Of a stretch of 64,000 nt of DNA, positions 41,501 to 54,080 are shown in pieces. The notes under the pieces were generated by a model that was not told the origin of the DNA, did not search any database, and saw nothing but the letters and a program-made list of their open reading frames with translations. Where the stretch lies: NCBI GenBank assembly GCA_008360955.1, contig LUCM01009136.1, forward strand, positions 1 to 64,000, written 5' to 3'. How positions within the stretch are numbered: position 1 is the stretch's first letter; each line of letters starts with the position of its first letter. Made by a program: the position numbers and the translations under genes. The DNA comes from Fasciolopsis buskii. Lineage: Eukaryota; Platyhelminthes; Trematoda; Plagiorchiida; Fasciolidae.

Positions 41501-44500
41501 GTGTGGATCAAAAAGATCACCAATCCACCACCTCCCAACTGATCATGTTGTTACCGGTGACCGATGGCAGTCTAAGCAATCTGAGTCGGACGCCGTAAAG
41601 GCGGAAAGGGAGGAGGTCGAATACTAGGTCACTCGATTTCGCATTTTATAACAAAAGTTGATTTCTGGTAGAAAGCGTTTTTGGTCAGAACAAACTTGGA
41701 TTAGACGATTTCCGTTGTGTGTGTGTGATCAGGTAGGACAGTAGATCTGCCTCCAATGTGTCCCCTCGTTTCCCCTACGTATCCGAGTTGGGCATTCAAA
41801 TCACAAATAACAACTGTGATGCCTGTTGAACGCACACTTCTGAATTATTGAGGTAGCTTCCGGTAGACCTCGTCTTTCACTTCAGGGGAGCTGCAATCAG
41901 CGGTCGAATTCACAGATGTGACAAACAAACAGGGACGCTTCAGTCGACCAGTATTTACGCATACGAAATCTCTCGACGGGACTACTCACACTCGACCCTT
42001 GACTTGATCCAATCTGACAGTGTACACTCGGCTTTCATGCTCAGAATGGTCCCAATGCCATCCTGACCACGAGCGCTTGAATCCAGATCCCCGTACACAA
42101 GAGCAGTGAATCAAGAATCTGAGGTTTTATCTGGTCTACAAAGAGTGATTATGGAAGTGGGATTTTGGTCGTGCGCTTGTTAGACAGCATATGTCTATCT
42201 TAGAAGTTTCAGAAGTTCTATCTTGGTCTGCTTGTTGCCCCACCTGGGTGTGTGTTCGGACTTTGAAAGAATCCAAATGAAGGAAACGCTTAGGTTTAAG
42301 TAGTGCATACGAACTATTTCACTGATGCTAACTTCAAATGAATCTGTCGGGCTTTAGGTCTTCTTGACATCCTGCGTGAAAGAATGGAAATTTGTTAGGT
42401 TCCTTGTAGGTAGAATGTTGAAGTATTTGGGCTTCTCGGCTTCCTGTACAGGAAAGGGGATATTTTTGGAGGAACCCTAGCCGTGGTTTTTGGCCTAAAA
42501 TTCTTACCCACGGGAACTAGAAGCAGATGCATGCCTATCAGTACCTACACTGCTTGAGGCAGTGAGTTGCGCGGTCCGGATTACCCTGGAAGATGACTGG
42601 CGCAGTATGAAATATATTGTGCCTGAACTATTCACGGTGGTTTTTGATCGATTTCTGCCAGGCCGTTTAGCCTCTAAGCACGAGAATTATTAAGGTTCGT
42701 AAACAAAGCCTTTGGTCAAAACGAGTACTTGTCTGCAAGAAAGTGAAGAGTGTCTGAGTGGAAGCTTATCGATTGGAATCGTTTATTCTTCCACTCATTC
42801 CTATTCATAAACTGCGGGATGTGAACAAAAGCCGAAAGAGATGTACAGATCGATCTGATTGGGGCCAATTCACCAATCATTCTGGGACACAGTGCGATTG
42901 TCTAAAGTAATTGGACAAGTCTTGCAGTTGCCTATTTGTCGACGAGACCGGAATGAGCATCCTTCAGCCCTATTGTCATGATCATTGTTGCTAGCTTTGA
43001 GCTAATGAATCAGTTACACATTGGATACTTGCTAAAAGTTCGTGAGTTCGATTTATCTAAAATATAGGTATTCATAAAATAACAAGAATTATGATAAATT
43101 CTGTGAAAGACCTAACATTAGTGACGCGATCGAATGTTACGATCCAAGAGCAATTGGCTATAGAGACACCATACAAAACAACCATTCCACAGACTTCAGT
43201 GTCAGTCACATGGTGCTGGTAAGTCGGCCAAATCTATCACACCTAAACTAAGTTCCAAAAGATAAGTAAATTTACCAAATATATCGAGAAGAATATCGTC
43301 ATTTCACATAATTAAATAGATTTGTAAGATCAATATAACAGAGGAAAAATGTTCTAAAAGAAAATATCGAAAATGCTGAGTTGTCTGTCGGTAAAAAGTT
43401 CTTTAGTTAGGAAAAGAGAGGTGAAAATCGAATGAGTAAAACAAGATAAGAAAAGGAAAGGAAACATGATCTACCGAATTACAATAATATTACTAAAAAT
43501 AGGAGTATATTCTGCATATCATTTTGCCGCTGTCATCATTGTCATCATCATCATCCTTCAAATCATCCAAATTCAGCTGAATCGTTCATTATCATCATGA
43601 TGTTAGCAAACTCACATGTAAAACTTGTCTTGAGAACGACTACCCACGGTAGTCGAATCGTTGGCCCATTACATCTACCAGCAACGCTATGTTATTGATA
43701 TCATATCATTTAAAACTAAAACCAATACACAGGGTATCGATTTTTTGATACACTCCCTACATCACTTGGTCCTGATAACACAAATGTTGTTCGAAATACT
43801 CACCACTGCTCAACAATGCCGAGATCATATACCCGTCCAAATCGGTATCCTCACTATCAAACACGGACAACAAATGTCCATAATTCTCGGTCAAATCACG
43901 CAACAATTGGACCTGATGCGCGTAGGCCTTAAAATCGACAGTTGGCGGTTTGGTCGATTGCTGCGCTTCGGTATTCCGTGCTCCACTGTTCGGTCCACTC
44001 GGTTTATCCGTCAAGCCATCATCTTTTGACCGAGGTTGGAATTTTTTATTCCTAGCTCGACCACCCTGAGGTTGACCTTGAATTTCCGTTCTTGTCTCGT
44101 GAATTATACTTGCTATTCTGAAAAAGACGATATTTGGAAAAGTTCGACATTCATTTGAGAATAAGACCTAAGGATAAGAATTCAAATCACCCAACAATAT
44201 TGATTATGGCAACTTACTTCATATCGATTTCCTCATCTGTGATCACGTTCTCTTCAAACGAATCTTTAAATGCCATAAAATCAATCACATTGGCAATCAC
44301 ATCAGCCATGCCACCGGTACCCTAGAAATTGAGAATAAATACAGTCACTGATCATTTGCAATTCGATGGTTAAACGATGAGCTCAATCGAATTACTGAAA
44401 CGAACTGCTAACGTTTTTGTAAGTTTCCTTGGTAAGTAAATGACAGGTTGATTAACTGATTGATTGTTTGATTGGTTGATCGATTGAGTGAGTGATTAAA

Positions 44501-47500
44501 TGAGTGAGCTCAATAAATGATTTCAAAACTCCATGAATGCGTTCGTTGTGTGGTTTGTTGGTTGAACAACTGATGTCAACGGCATTTAGGGTGATTACTG
44601 TTCATTTCCTGTGGAACGATGACAAAAATGATATAAGGAGACATAATCCAGCCCCGTGTTTCTCATCTCAATTCATGGTTTTCAAGGACATTCGTGTTTT
44701 GATACGAATAAACTTAAGACATTCAAGCTGATTTGCTAGAATCCTTGCACTGTTGAACGAAATGGCTTATTGGGCCTTCTCATTCAGACTACAGGAAGGG
44801 GTTGCGGCCGACAAAAGCTAACAAGTGAGGAGGATCTCCTGCAGTGGGAACAATCGAACCCGACTATATTCACGTCCACATGGCATGATGTTATCCGCTT
44901 GACTACCGCCGGTCATACCTATGCTCGCATATCTTTCACCCGCAGAGAATAGACAAATGTCATAAACCTTTCACATTCATTTTAGACACACTAGGGTCAT
45001 TATAATTCAAATCGTTCGCCAAAATACAATAGTGAAATTGAGCTGAGAATCAATGCGAAAACGTTGAACCTACTCGAACAATGACCATCGGGCATCGATT
45101 CAACGTCACCGAGGAGTACACGTGTTCGATTAACGAAGCACCACTACCGGCCACAATCCCGCAGATCGGGACTTTCGCAATCACCTCACTCGGTGTGGTC
45201 TGGGTTTCTGTTACACTTGCACGCGATGGGTGAACATCATCTGGATGTTTCGAATCATCCGCGGTTGTTCCATTGGCCGCTGAAAGCTGACTGCGTCCGA
45301 CGGATCGATCATGTTCGCCTGATTTGCTGGGGACCAAATTTCTGTTTTGCTCTTCCGAACGGGAGGACAATTTTTTGGCAAAAATACGGGACGTTAGTGT
45401 ATCCGCACCGTCGAACAAACCGTTGGTTAGATTTGGTAGAGCTATAGAAGCTCGAGGAAGTTTGGTTTCTACATGAAAAGAGCGTTGCTTAATTTAGTAA
45501 TTTAGTCAGATCAGTACAAGGCCTACTTGTTTGTTCGGTCCCGATTTCTTTTCAGACGAAGCCGATTTGGTAGATATTTTGACAGTCTTCGAACTCAAAC
45601 TGCTGCTGGTCGATCGATTCGTGGGCTGTAGAGATAATAAAATGGAGTAGAAGCCAAAATATAAAGAACCATATTCCACAATGATTTAGCGATTTGAACA
45701 TTATACCGTCAGTCAGTCAGTCAGTTGGTCAGTCAGTCAGTCAGTCAGTCAGTCAGTCAGTCAGTCAGTCAGTCAGTCAGTCAGTCAGTCACTCAGTCAA
45801 TCAATCATTCATTCGTTCAGTCATTCAGTCAGTCTGTCTGTCTATCTGCTTGTCTGTATGTTCATTTGGATGTCTCTCTGTCTGTCAACCAGTCGGCCAA
45901 TCAACCTACCATTTATTCGTCCACTATCCACCAGGTCATCTGAACGGTCACCCAATGAATTTCAACCAGTAGAGTAGCACGTGCGTTAAAACACTTGTTG
46001 TCTGAGGCCTGACAGCGAGGATAAGCGAACGTTACGGCGTAGCAAAACTTTTCACCTAAGTCCACGTTTCATCTTCCGCGTGCATTGGGCAAGATTCGTG
46101 GGAATGGTGTAAGCAACCGTTGTCGTCCGAAGTAGACTGTTCGTCGACTTCTGGATGCGGTTTCTTGCATGGAGGTTCGAACTTAAGTAACAAAGTCCAG
46201 CACGAAAAAATCCATTGTGTAATGCACAGGTTTCGTAAACTGCATCGTTTCCGCAATTTTATAATTCTGCACACTTTAGTTATTCACAAATGGCCGGTAT
46301 TTAGCTGGTAGGGTTATCACACGAACTATCAAACACATCGACTGAACTATCTACTGTGTGCATTACTGCTTTGTCTAAAAGATTTGTGAAAACATTTTAC
46401 CTGTGGTCGGATTCATTCCGCTTTTAATGAATTTCGATTATTCTCAGTTGCAAAACGGTTGTGTGACCAATCTAGCCGTGCGTTTCACCGAGTCTTAAAT
46501 TAAAACCATAACCGCCAAGTAGCCGACCTTGACAATTAACGCTATTTAAACTAGCGTATCTTGATGACCAACGTGAGTCCTGTTGGGGTATTCTAGTGAG
46601 CTGAATATCATTTCGAATGTACGTTTGAATGGGACACACTTTACTTAGGTGTGGCGAAAACATAAGTGGATTGCTGGGGATGGCACAAAGTGATCAAATG
46701 CGATCAATTTTAACCGCAATTGACGGAACAAATGATGTGAGTGAACGCATGCACTGAATCGCGACTCAAGGTCACCGCGGCAAACATGGACCAACCGGAG
46801 TCCTAACAACTATTATTCAGTTTCCTCACCGATGTAACTAAACGTAAATAGCTAAATCACGAACTATTGCTCCAGCCGTAGTCATCCCGTTTCAAGCACT
46901 TGTGGTCAGGCTGGCATTGCGGTCGCTATGAGCATGAAAGCCGAGCGTGCACTGTCAGATTGGAGCACAGTCAACGGTCGAGTGTGAGCAGTTCCGTCGA
47001 GAGATTTCGTATGCGTAAATACTGGTCGACTGAAGCGTCCCTGTTTGTTTGTCACATCTGTGAATTCGACCGCTGATTGCAGCTCCCCTGAAGTGAAAGA
47101 CGAGGTCTACCGGAAGCTACCTCAATAATTCAGAAGTGTGCGTTCAACAGGCATCACAGTTGTTATTTGTGATTTGAATGCCCAACTCGGATACGTAGGG
47201 GAAACGAGGGGACACATTGGAGGCAGATCTACTGTCCTACCTGATCACACACACACAACGGAAATCGTCTAATCCAAGTTTGTTCTGACCAAAAACGCTT
47301 TCTACCAGAAATCAACTTTTGTTATAAAATGCGAAATCGAGTGACCTAGTATTCGACCTCCTCCCTTTCCGCCTTTACGGCGTCCGACTCAGATTGCTTA
47401 GACTGCCATCGGTCACCGGTAACAACATGATCAGTTGGGAGGTGGTGGATTGGTGATCTTTTTGATCCACACCCGTGGACTCGGATCATGCGTAGATCTT

Positions 47501-50500
47501 CGATCAATTTTGTTTGTGCCTAGTTTCCAATCACATCAACACGAACGCCACTTGTTCGGCATGGCTGATTCGGGTGATACTCGCCGACGTCGATTCCAGT
47601 GTGAGATTTCGTTGCGATTGTCGTGCCAACAAAATTACCAGGATCCGAGCAAACATTCAGATCAGATCAAAGAATCCAGGCATTCAGTGGCAAATACCGC
47701 GCAGGACAAATCGTCACTGAGACCTCAGAAATGACGGATATGCGTGACTTCGATTGCTCTGTTAGATGCTCTTGAATCCGTCCGCCGTATGCTTCATATA
47801 ATGACAGGCGTAGATCGCTGAGACGTGAACTAATCAGGAGCCCGCGAGTCCGAGAAATGACATTGAGCATTGGTGTGTAGGTGAGTATGGGTGCACGGAT
47901 AAGGCAGCGACTATCGGCAGCAGTCGCAAAGTGTATCAACTGATTAGCAGTACTAGCGAGGTGATTGTGGAATCCGATGGGACCCTGACCGTGACCGTGA
48001 CCCTGTCCGTGATTCATTGCAGGGAGCATCTGATTGAGCGAATGAACAGAATACTTTAGAAGATAGTTTACTTGGTCCACGGCCAATGTGAGCCTTCGAC
48101 CCAATGAAGATTGATGCCAGCCGGCCACTCGAAATGGAGGTGATCAGGGAGATAGATTTTTATAAAAGATATAAACCAGGTGAACTTGGTAGGCTATTTG
48201 CGTCCTTCTTCAAGGACAGTGTTGAATTGTTGATATTGGAGTTAGAAAATTCCTTGGACCAATCTGGACAATGAGAGATATTGCTGAGGAATGGTATGAA
48301 TCGGTGATTGTGCAGATTCATAATGAAGTTGAATGAGTCCCGTGTGAAAATCGCAAACTTCTCCCGGATAGTACCATCCTCGGATTACCAAGTATCCGGG
48401 ACATGTGTGTGGGTGAGATTCAGGCCGGTTTCCATCCTGTTCGAATTGTTTTGACTAAATTTTTACTCTGCGACAAATTGTAGAACATATACACATGTTT
48501 CTCATATCCACGATCAGTCTTTCTCGATTTGGGCGTTTTGTTCTACTCACTCGATCATGAAGTTGTTTGGGGCTGCGTGCCTGCCCCTGTAGGTTGTGTC
48601 AGAGAAATGCATTTCACTTATCCAATCTCTGAATTGGAACAGCCGAATCCGATTTCGTGCTTACATCGATGTTTCATCCGAATTCACCACGATAATTGGT
48701 GTTCGTCATGGTTGTTCTCTTTCACCTTTGCTATTCAACTTTTTCATTCGGACGTTTATGGAAAAATCCTTATTCTCACGTGACACTATTGACGTAGATA
48801 TTTATTCGAACGAGAATCTGTTTGAGTTGGAATATACGGTTGATGTTTTGCTACTAAGTGATGACCCGAGTAAATTTCAGATTTTTCTCGATTGTCTGAA
48901 CGTTAGTGCAGTTATGTCTGGTGTTTTTATTGGATTTTCAAATTAGAAGATGCTGTTTCCGGACTGGATTGACCTGACACGAAACCTTTTTTCCTATTGA
49001 TTGTAACTGTTGTGGTAGAACCACTTGGTTTCTTATGTATATGTATTTTAATTGGCTTTTTTGCATCGAATGAAACTTCTCTGATGCATCGAGATTTCCC
49101 AGCTTAACTTGTCTGTGGCATTATCGTGATATCCGCCTATCAATCGAATGTGGAGTGTATCTGCAAGGCTTTGAAACATGGCCGCCCAATGCCAAAGATA
49201 TGCCGATACATTCGGTATTTGAAGTTCGTTTTCTTCGTTGTATCGGTGGAATATGATTGCAGACTTTTGTGAGTAACTCGCAAAACTGGGCCCAAGTTAC
49301 TGGTTCTTACGGTTCGGTGTCTTAAACAGGCCCTAAATCAGAATGAAATAATGTGATTGGGGCATGCTTCCTCTTAGATACACAGAACGATTGCCTAGTT
49401 GTACGATATTCTCCGTTAGTGATAAGGGTTGGAAACTGGTTCGAGTTAGCCAGTCGACTTCATGGGGAAAAAGTATGAAAGCTTTCGGACGTGGGCTGGC
49501 TCGTGTGTAGTTGCAGTTAGAGTGCCGGGATTAGGTCCACGTTATTCCCCGAAGCGATGGATGGAGGCAATGTGTAATAAAGCTCAGTGCTACAGTCGTT
49601 GGCATCCTTTCATTCGTAAACCTTCTTCACCCATAAAGTTGTTCAACTCACAATTTTGCCGTCGATTTCAACCACTCCGTGTTCTGTTTTCTGTTTGGCA
49701 GAATGTATTGTAAGGTAGCACCCAAAAGCAGATCAATTATTTTGGCCGGTTTTTGTGGTTGTTCCAAAGGTGTATTTGGAAATTGTGGTTTTCACCACGC
49801 GATGAAGATCACTGACGTTACAGCTCTTCGACGTCTTTCCGGTGCGTTCGGTCATGCATACGAAGACCAACGTTAGCGCATATTGCGCGTTTTCTCGGTT
49901 TCCAAATCGCGCCTTCATTTTGTAGGGGTGGTCCGCATGACGCTAGGTGATTGGCCCATGGTGAACTTTGGAGCACTCATCGATTTTTAAAACGACCGTG
50001 AATTTAGCCCTCCATTGGTCACCACTGTAAATGAACGGGACTGGGAATTGCTTGAAAATTCCCACTGAGCACATTGAGAAAACACAAGTTAGCGGAAAAG
50101 CTCGTCTTCAGTGATTAGTACTCATGCTGTTATATGAAAATATATTTGAAGGAATTTTAAGACGATTGGATTAGTCAGATAAAATTTATAGTGTTACATG
50201 CAAAATGAACGGGTTGTGCTAATTGTTTTGTGGTCTAGGGCATGAACACATTTACACACACGCACACACCCGCATACAAAGAAACGAACGAACACACATG
50301 CATAAAAGCAGGCGTGCATACATACATATATACATACATATATATATACATACACACAGACAGACAAACGGATATAATGTGTAGTAATCTACTTTTTCGC
50401 CTGAATTAGGGCAATGTAAAATGGATTAAATTGGTCGACTGGGTGTAAAATGATGTGATAAGATCGTCTAATCAAGGCCAGTTATTGTAAGATCGGTGCA

Positions 50501-53500
50501 GCCAACAGTTTATTCAGTCAGGCAACGCTGAAATGAACAGCGCTTGACCGAATGCCCCTCGGGATATACCCTTTAGATACAAGTTTCAGGTTATCTGATC
50601 AACCTTATATTCTGGAAGCACCAGATTCGAGTTCCGCCGTCATGACGGTTCACCAGCGGTTCGGGCTCCTCAACTGTAAGAGGTGATTGCGTCACGACTA
50701 TTCCATTAACTTCCGTCCAGGCTAGTCAGAATTGTCAAGTTAAATCTGGTCCAATTTCGTCCTCAGTGGAAATCAACAGTGGTGGGTACCTTCCGGGAGT
50801 AACAGGGCAAATGCCCCGTTAATTCTAAATGAATGCTTGCCACCAAGTCATTCCTTATCCCACAATTGACCGACTTCACGTTTGATACTTAAATAGACCT
50901 CAACTTACTTGCGAATAGTGGTTTTGTGCCTAGGCTGGACGGGGACTAGTGGTGCAATGCAATAACAAAACTTCTAGCTAGAAGACACCGATTTAGGCTT
51001 TGCGTACAACAGCCGACATGCACCACTGATGACCTCAGTTGCGAGCGAGGCCCGACTAGAGGTTTTCCCGAGTGTAAGGGTTAGCCGGGTGATCAGATGT
51101 TTGTATGTGAAATCTTTTGTTCGCAAGGTAGTCGGTTAAGCTGGACGAAGCAGCTAGCCTCAGAATGATCTATCGGAAACTCTTAATTGCACGTACGATC
51201 ACCGTGTTCCAAATGGGTTTACTACGGCGAAGTAAAACTTAACGATTCTAGTCCCATCAAAATGATAAAAAGTTGTGAACTTCATGCGAGACGATTACTA
51301 CACCTCTGTTGTTTATTTTTGTTCATTCGAACTTTGTTCGTGAACTGACTGTATCCGATAAGCTTTCTCGGTCGAAGTATTTCTAATTCAAAATTCCATC
51401 GGTTTACTGGTATGCAGTCATGTGTAACCGGATTGGCTGGTCGAGGATTTTGAATGTCTCGGGCCCAATTTCTAAGGAATTAGAAAAAAACCGAGGAGTT
51501 CCGAATGACATTTCACATACTACACGTGTTGAAATTTCGAGACAGAATCCGCAACGGGTCTGAGCATTGGAAAAAGACGACAGTGTACTCGACCAGTCAC
51601 ATGAGATCCGCAAGGGTGAAGTTGCCATTAGTTGATTCCCAATGGTCCCCTAGGTAAAATGTTTGGATGGCACTACGTGTGACTACGTCGATCAGCTGGT
51701 AGAGCATAAGCGGTACAAATCCGTGGATTGGTTTCGTGTTTGAGTGGATTCGAGTTCCGCCAAGGTCAAGGACCATTCAAATTTCAATCGATCCTACAAG
51801 TGTCAAATATGGCCGACTGCACTTCATAATCAGTCATGCAGTTGAATTCTATCCAGTGGCTGGTGATCGGCTCATGAAGGAATACTGCTCCGGAAGTGAA
51901 ATTGAGAAATTAGCGAAATTAGAGGAAAGGTGAAATGTTTACTACTTGTCATTTTTCGAATAGATTGCATAACCGGCATAGATAAAATTTATTCAACACA
52001 CATATATATATACGTATATGTACAAATATCATATAAAATATAACTACCGGAGAGAATTTGAGCTATCCCAGAATTCAAAGAACTTTGTGTGCACTGTGCA
52101 TGGAACACCTACCTTTGCCCATGTTACAATTGTTCGCTCGAATAGAATTCGCGTTTCCAAATATCGATTTGACTGCGAGTCATTCAAATCGCCTGGCTCA
52201 TTGTTAACTAGCAACAAATATTGGTGGTTCGCGTTCAAACGAAATTTGTGCTTCGTTTCATTTCGGTTCCGGTCCTTTTGTGATCCGGATGACCGAATAG
52301 CCGGACCTGATTGGGTTCTACGATCCATGGGTTTCGCTTGATTACCTCCGCTAAAGCGTTCGGTCCAGTAAGGCAGGTCCATTGAGCTGGTTGAACTAAG
52401 CGCACCGTCATCCGGTTCCTCGTCCGACAGTGGATCTGGATAGTACACGGTCGTCTTGGGTTCCTTACCCTTTGCCTATTGGATGAGGTGACGAATTATT
52501 TGAAATATATCAACACCTGATTAGCGAGATGATTTTCATTCATCATTCACCGAAAGTGTTTGGGAGATTTTCACAAATGTTGCCGTCTTGTTCTTTGTAA
52601 AAAGGGCACACTAGTATTAGATGAAACGAGTGTGCAGAAAACACGAACTTACACTGCACAACGTGCAGATTGTCGGCGGTAGATTATTTACTTCAGGACC
52701 CAGGAACGCATAGGTGTTAAGCCAGTAACACGAATAATGAGGGCAAGAACGAACGAAAAACTGTCAAGCCTAAAACGAGTGATCTCAACTCGTGAGGAAG
52801 AAAGAATCAAATAAAAATCAATAACTGATTGATAGAGTCCGTCTGAGAGTGATCATGGGTGTATATTAGAAATCAATGGATGCACCGTTGGTAGTTTTGT
52901 TTTAATCATAACATCCTCCTCCCTTATAGTTGTAAATGAAGACGAACCATTAGGAAACGGGAAAAGGAAAACCTCGAAGGATCACTGGCAAAATGAACTT
53001 ATTAGGTCCCAGGAAGCTCCTGTTTGACTTATTCCTCATTGTGATCAGCCGTATGGCGACAGTCATCAATGATCAGATAACGATAGCAAATTTCAGTGAT
53101 GAGAAGTCACTGAACCCTGGTGTGTTTGCACTCACATGTGGGAACAATCCATGCTTCTGCATCATGCGTACCTTTTCAGGTAAGCTACAAGGCCATACCG
53201 AAGCACGTTTAACGAATACACTTAGGGAGTGTTGGTCACTCGTCTACATTACATGAGCATCTGGTATTCGCTAGGATAACACTTTCAAAATTTCCCTGTC
53301 AGCCTCCAAATCTTTCAATAAATCAGCCAGCGTCTGGCTGTTTGAATTCACGGATACATTTGGCTATGGAACACGGCTGGTCAGATTCGAAACATATTAT
53401 AGGATACAAATACCCTCAAACGCCGTAGTATGGTCTCTGATGGATGTTGTCATCCTTCTGCGTAGCTACATGACCTGAATGCCTCTCGAAAAGCCTCATA

Positions 53501-54017
53501 TGAACACTTATCTGACAGACAGATTTTCATACGCACTACCTTGCTTGGCGGAGGTGCTTTCACAAAAGGACGAAGCCGAATGTCCAGCGCTACCCATCGA
53601 GTTGACCGAACTTTGGCTACCGGTGTACGGGAAATGGTAAAACTCTGATTTCGAACCAACCATGTGCGGCGTACAAAACACAGCACTATGCTTACCGGGA
53701 TATGTGGCCGAGAGGCTCCGAATGTCTAGTCCCATTCTAAGGGCACACGAAATGAGAAATTAGTCACGGATCTCCAGTGGGTCACGTGACCTTTAAATAG
53801 TCCTGCTTACATCCTTGTGGATCATACCGTTTGACCAAAGGCTAGGAGTAAGGTCCCCTAGGTCAAACCTTTACTTTCGTTTGAACGACCTAGAACTATC
53901 AAGTCCACAGACGGAGCCTGGATTTCTGGGGCTAACCGACGACATGGAGGTAAAAACTGGAAGAGCCATTATTTGTGCCTATGATCCCGATAGCATTTAA
54001 CGTATAGACCGTTCCAT

Positions 54018-54080
<63 letters not shown>

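Noticed and set aside
43804..44117. EF-hand calcium loop suggested by DSEDTDLDGY
   Set aside because: The same position in TRPM proteins is the conserved 'VFRxGxxxQDVDxAI' helix; no flanking EF-hand helices of the right pattern.
45694..45972. VSQSVSQS repeat protein
   Set aside because: Translation of the (CAGT)n microsatellite.
46066..46181. Minus-strand stretch with Cys/His (DNGCLHHSHESCPMHAEDE) after an AG acceptor
   Set aside because: No donor gives a phase that joins exons 5-7, and the frame stops at the likely splice point. Could be a chance frame.
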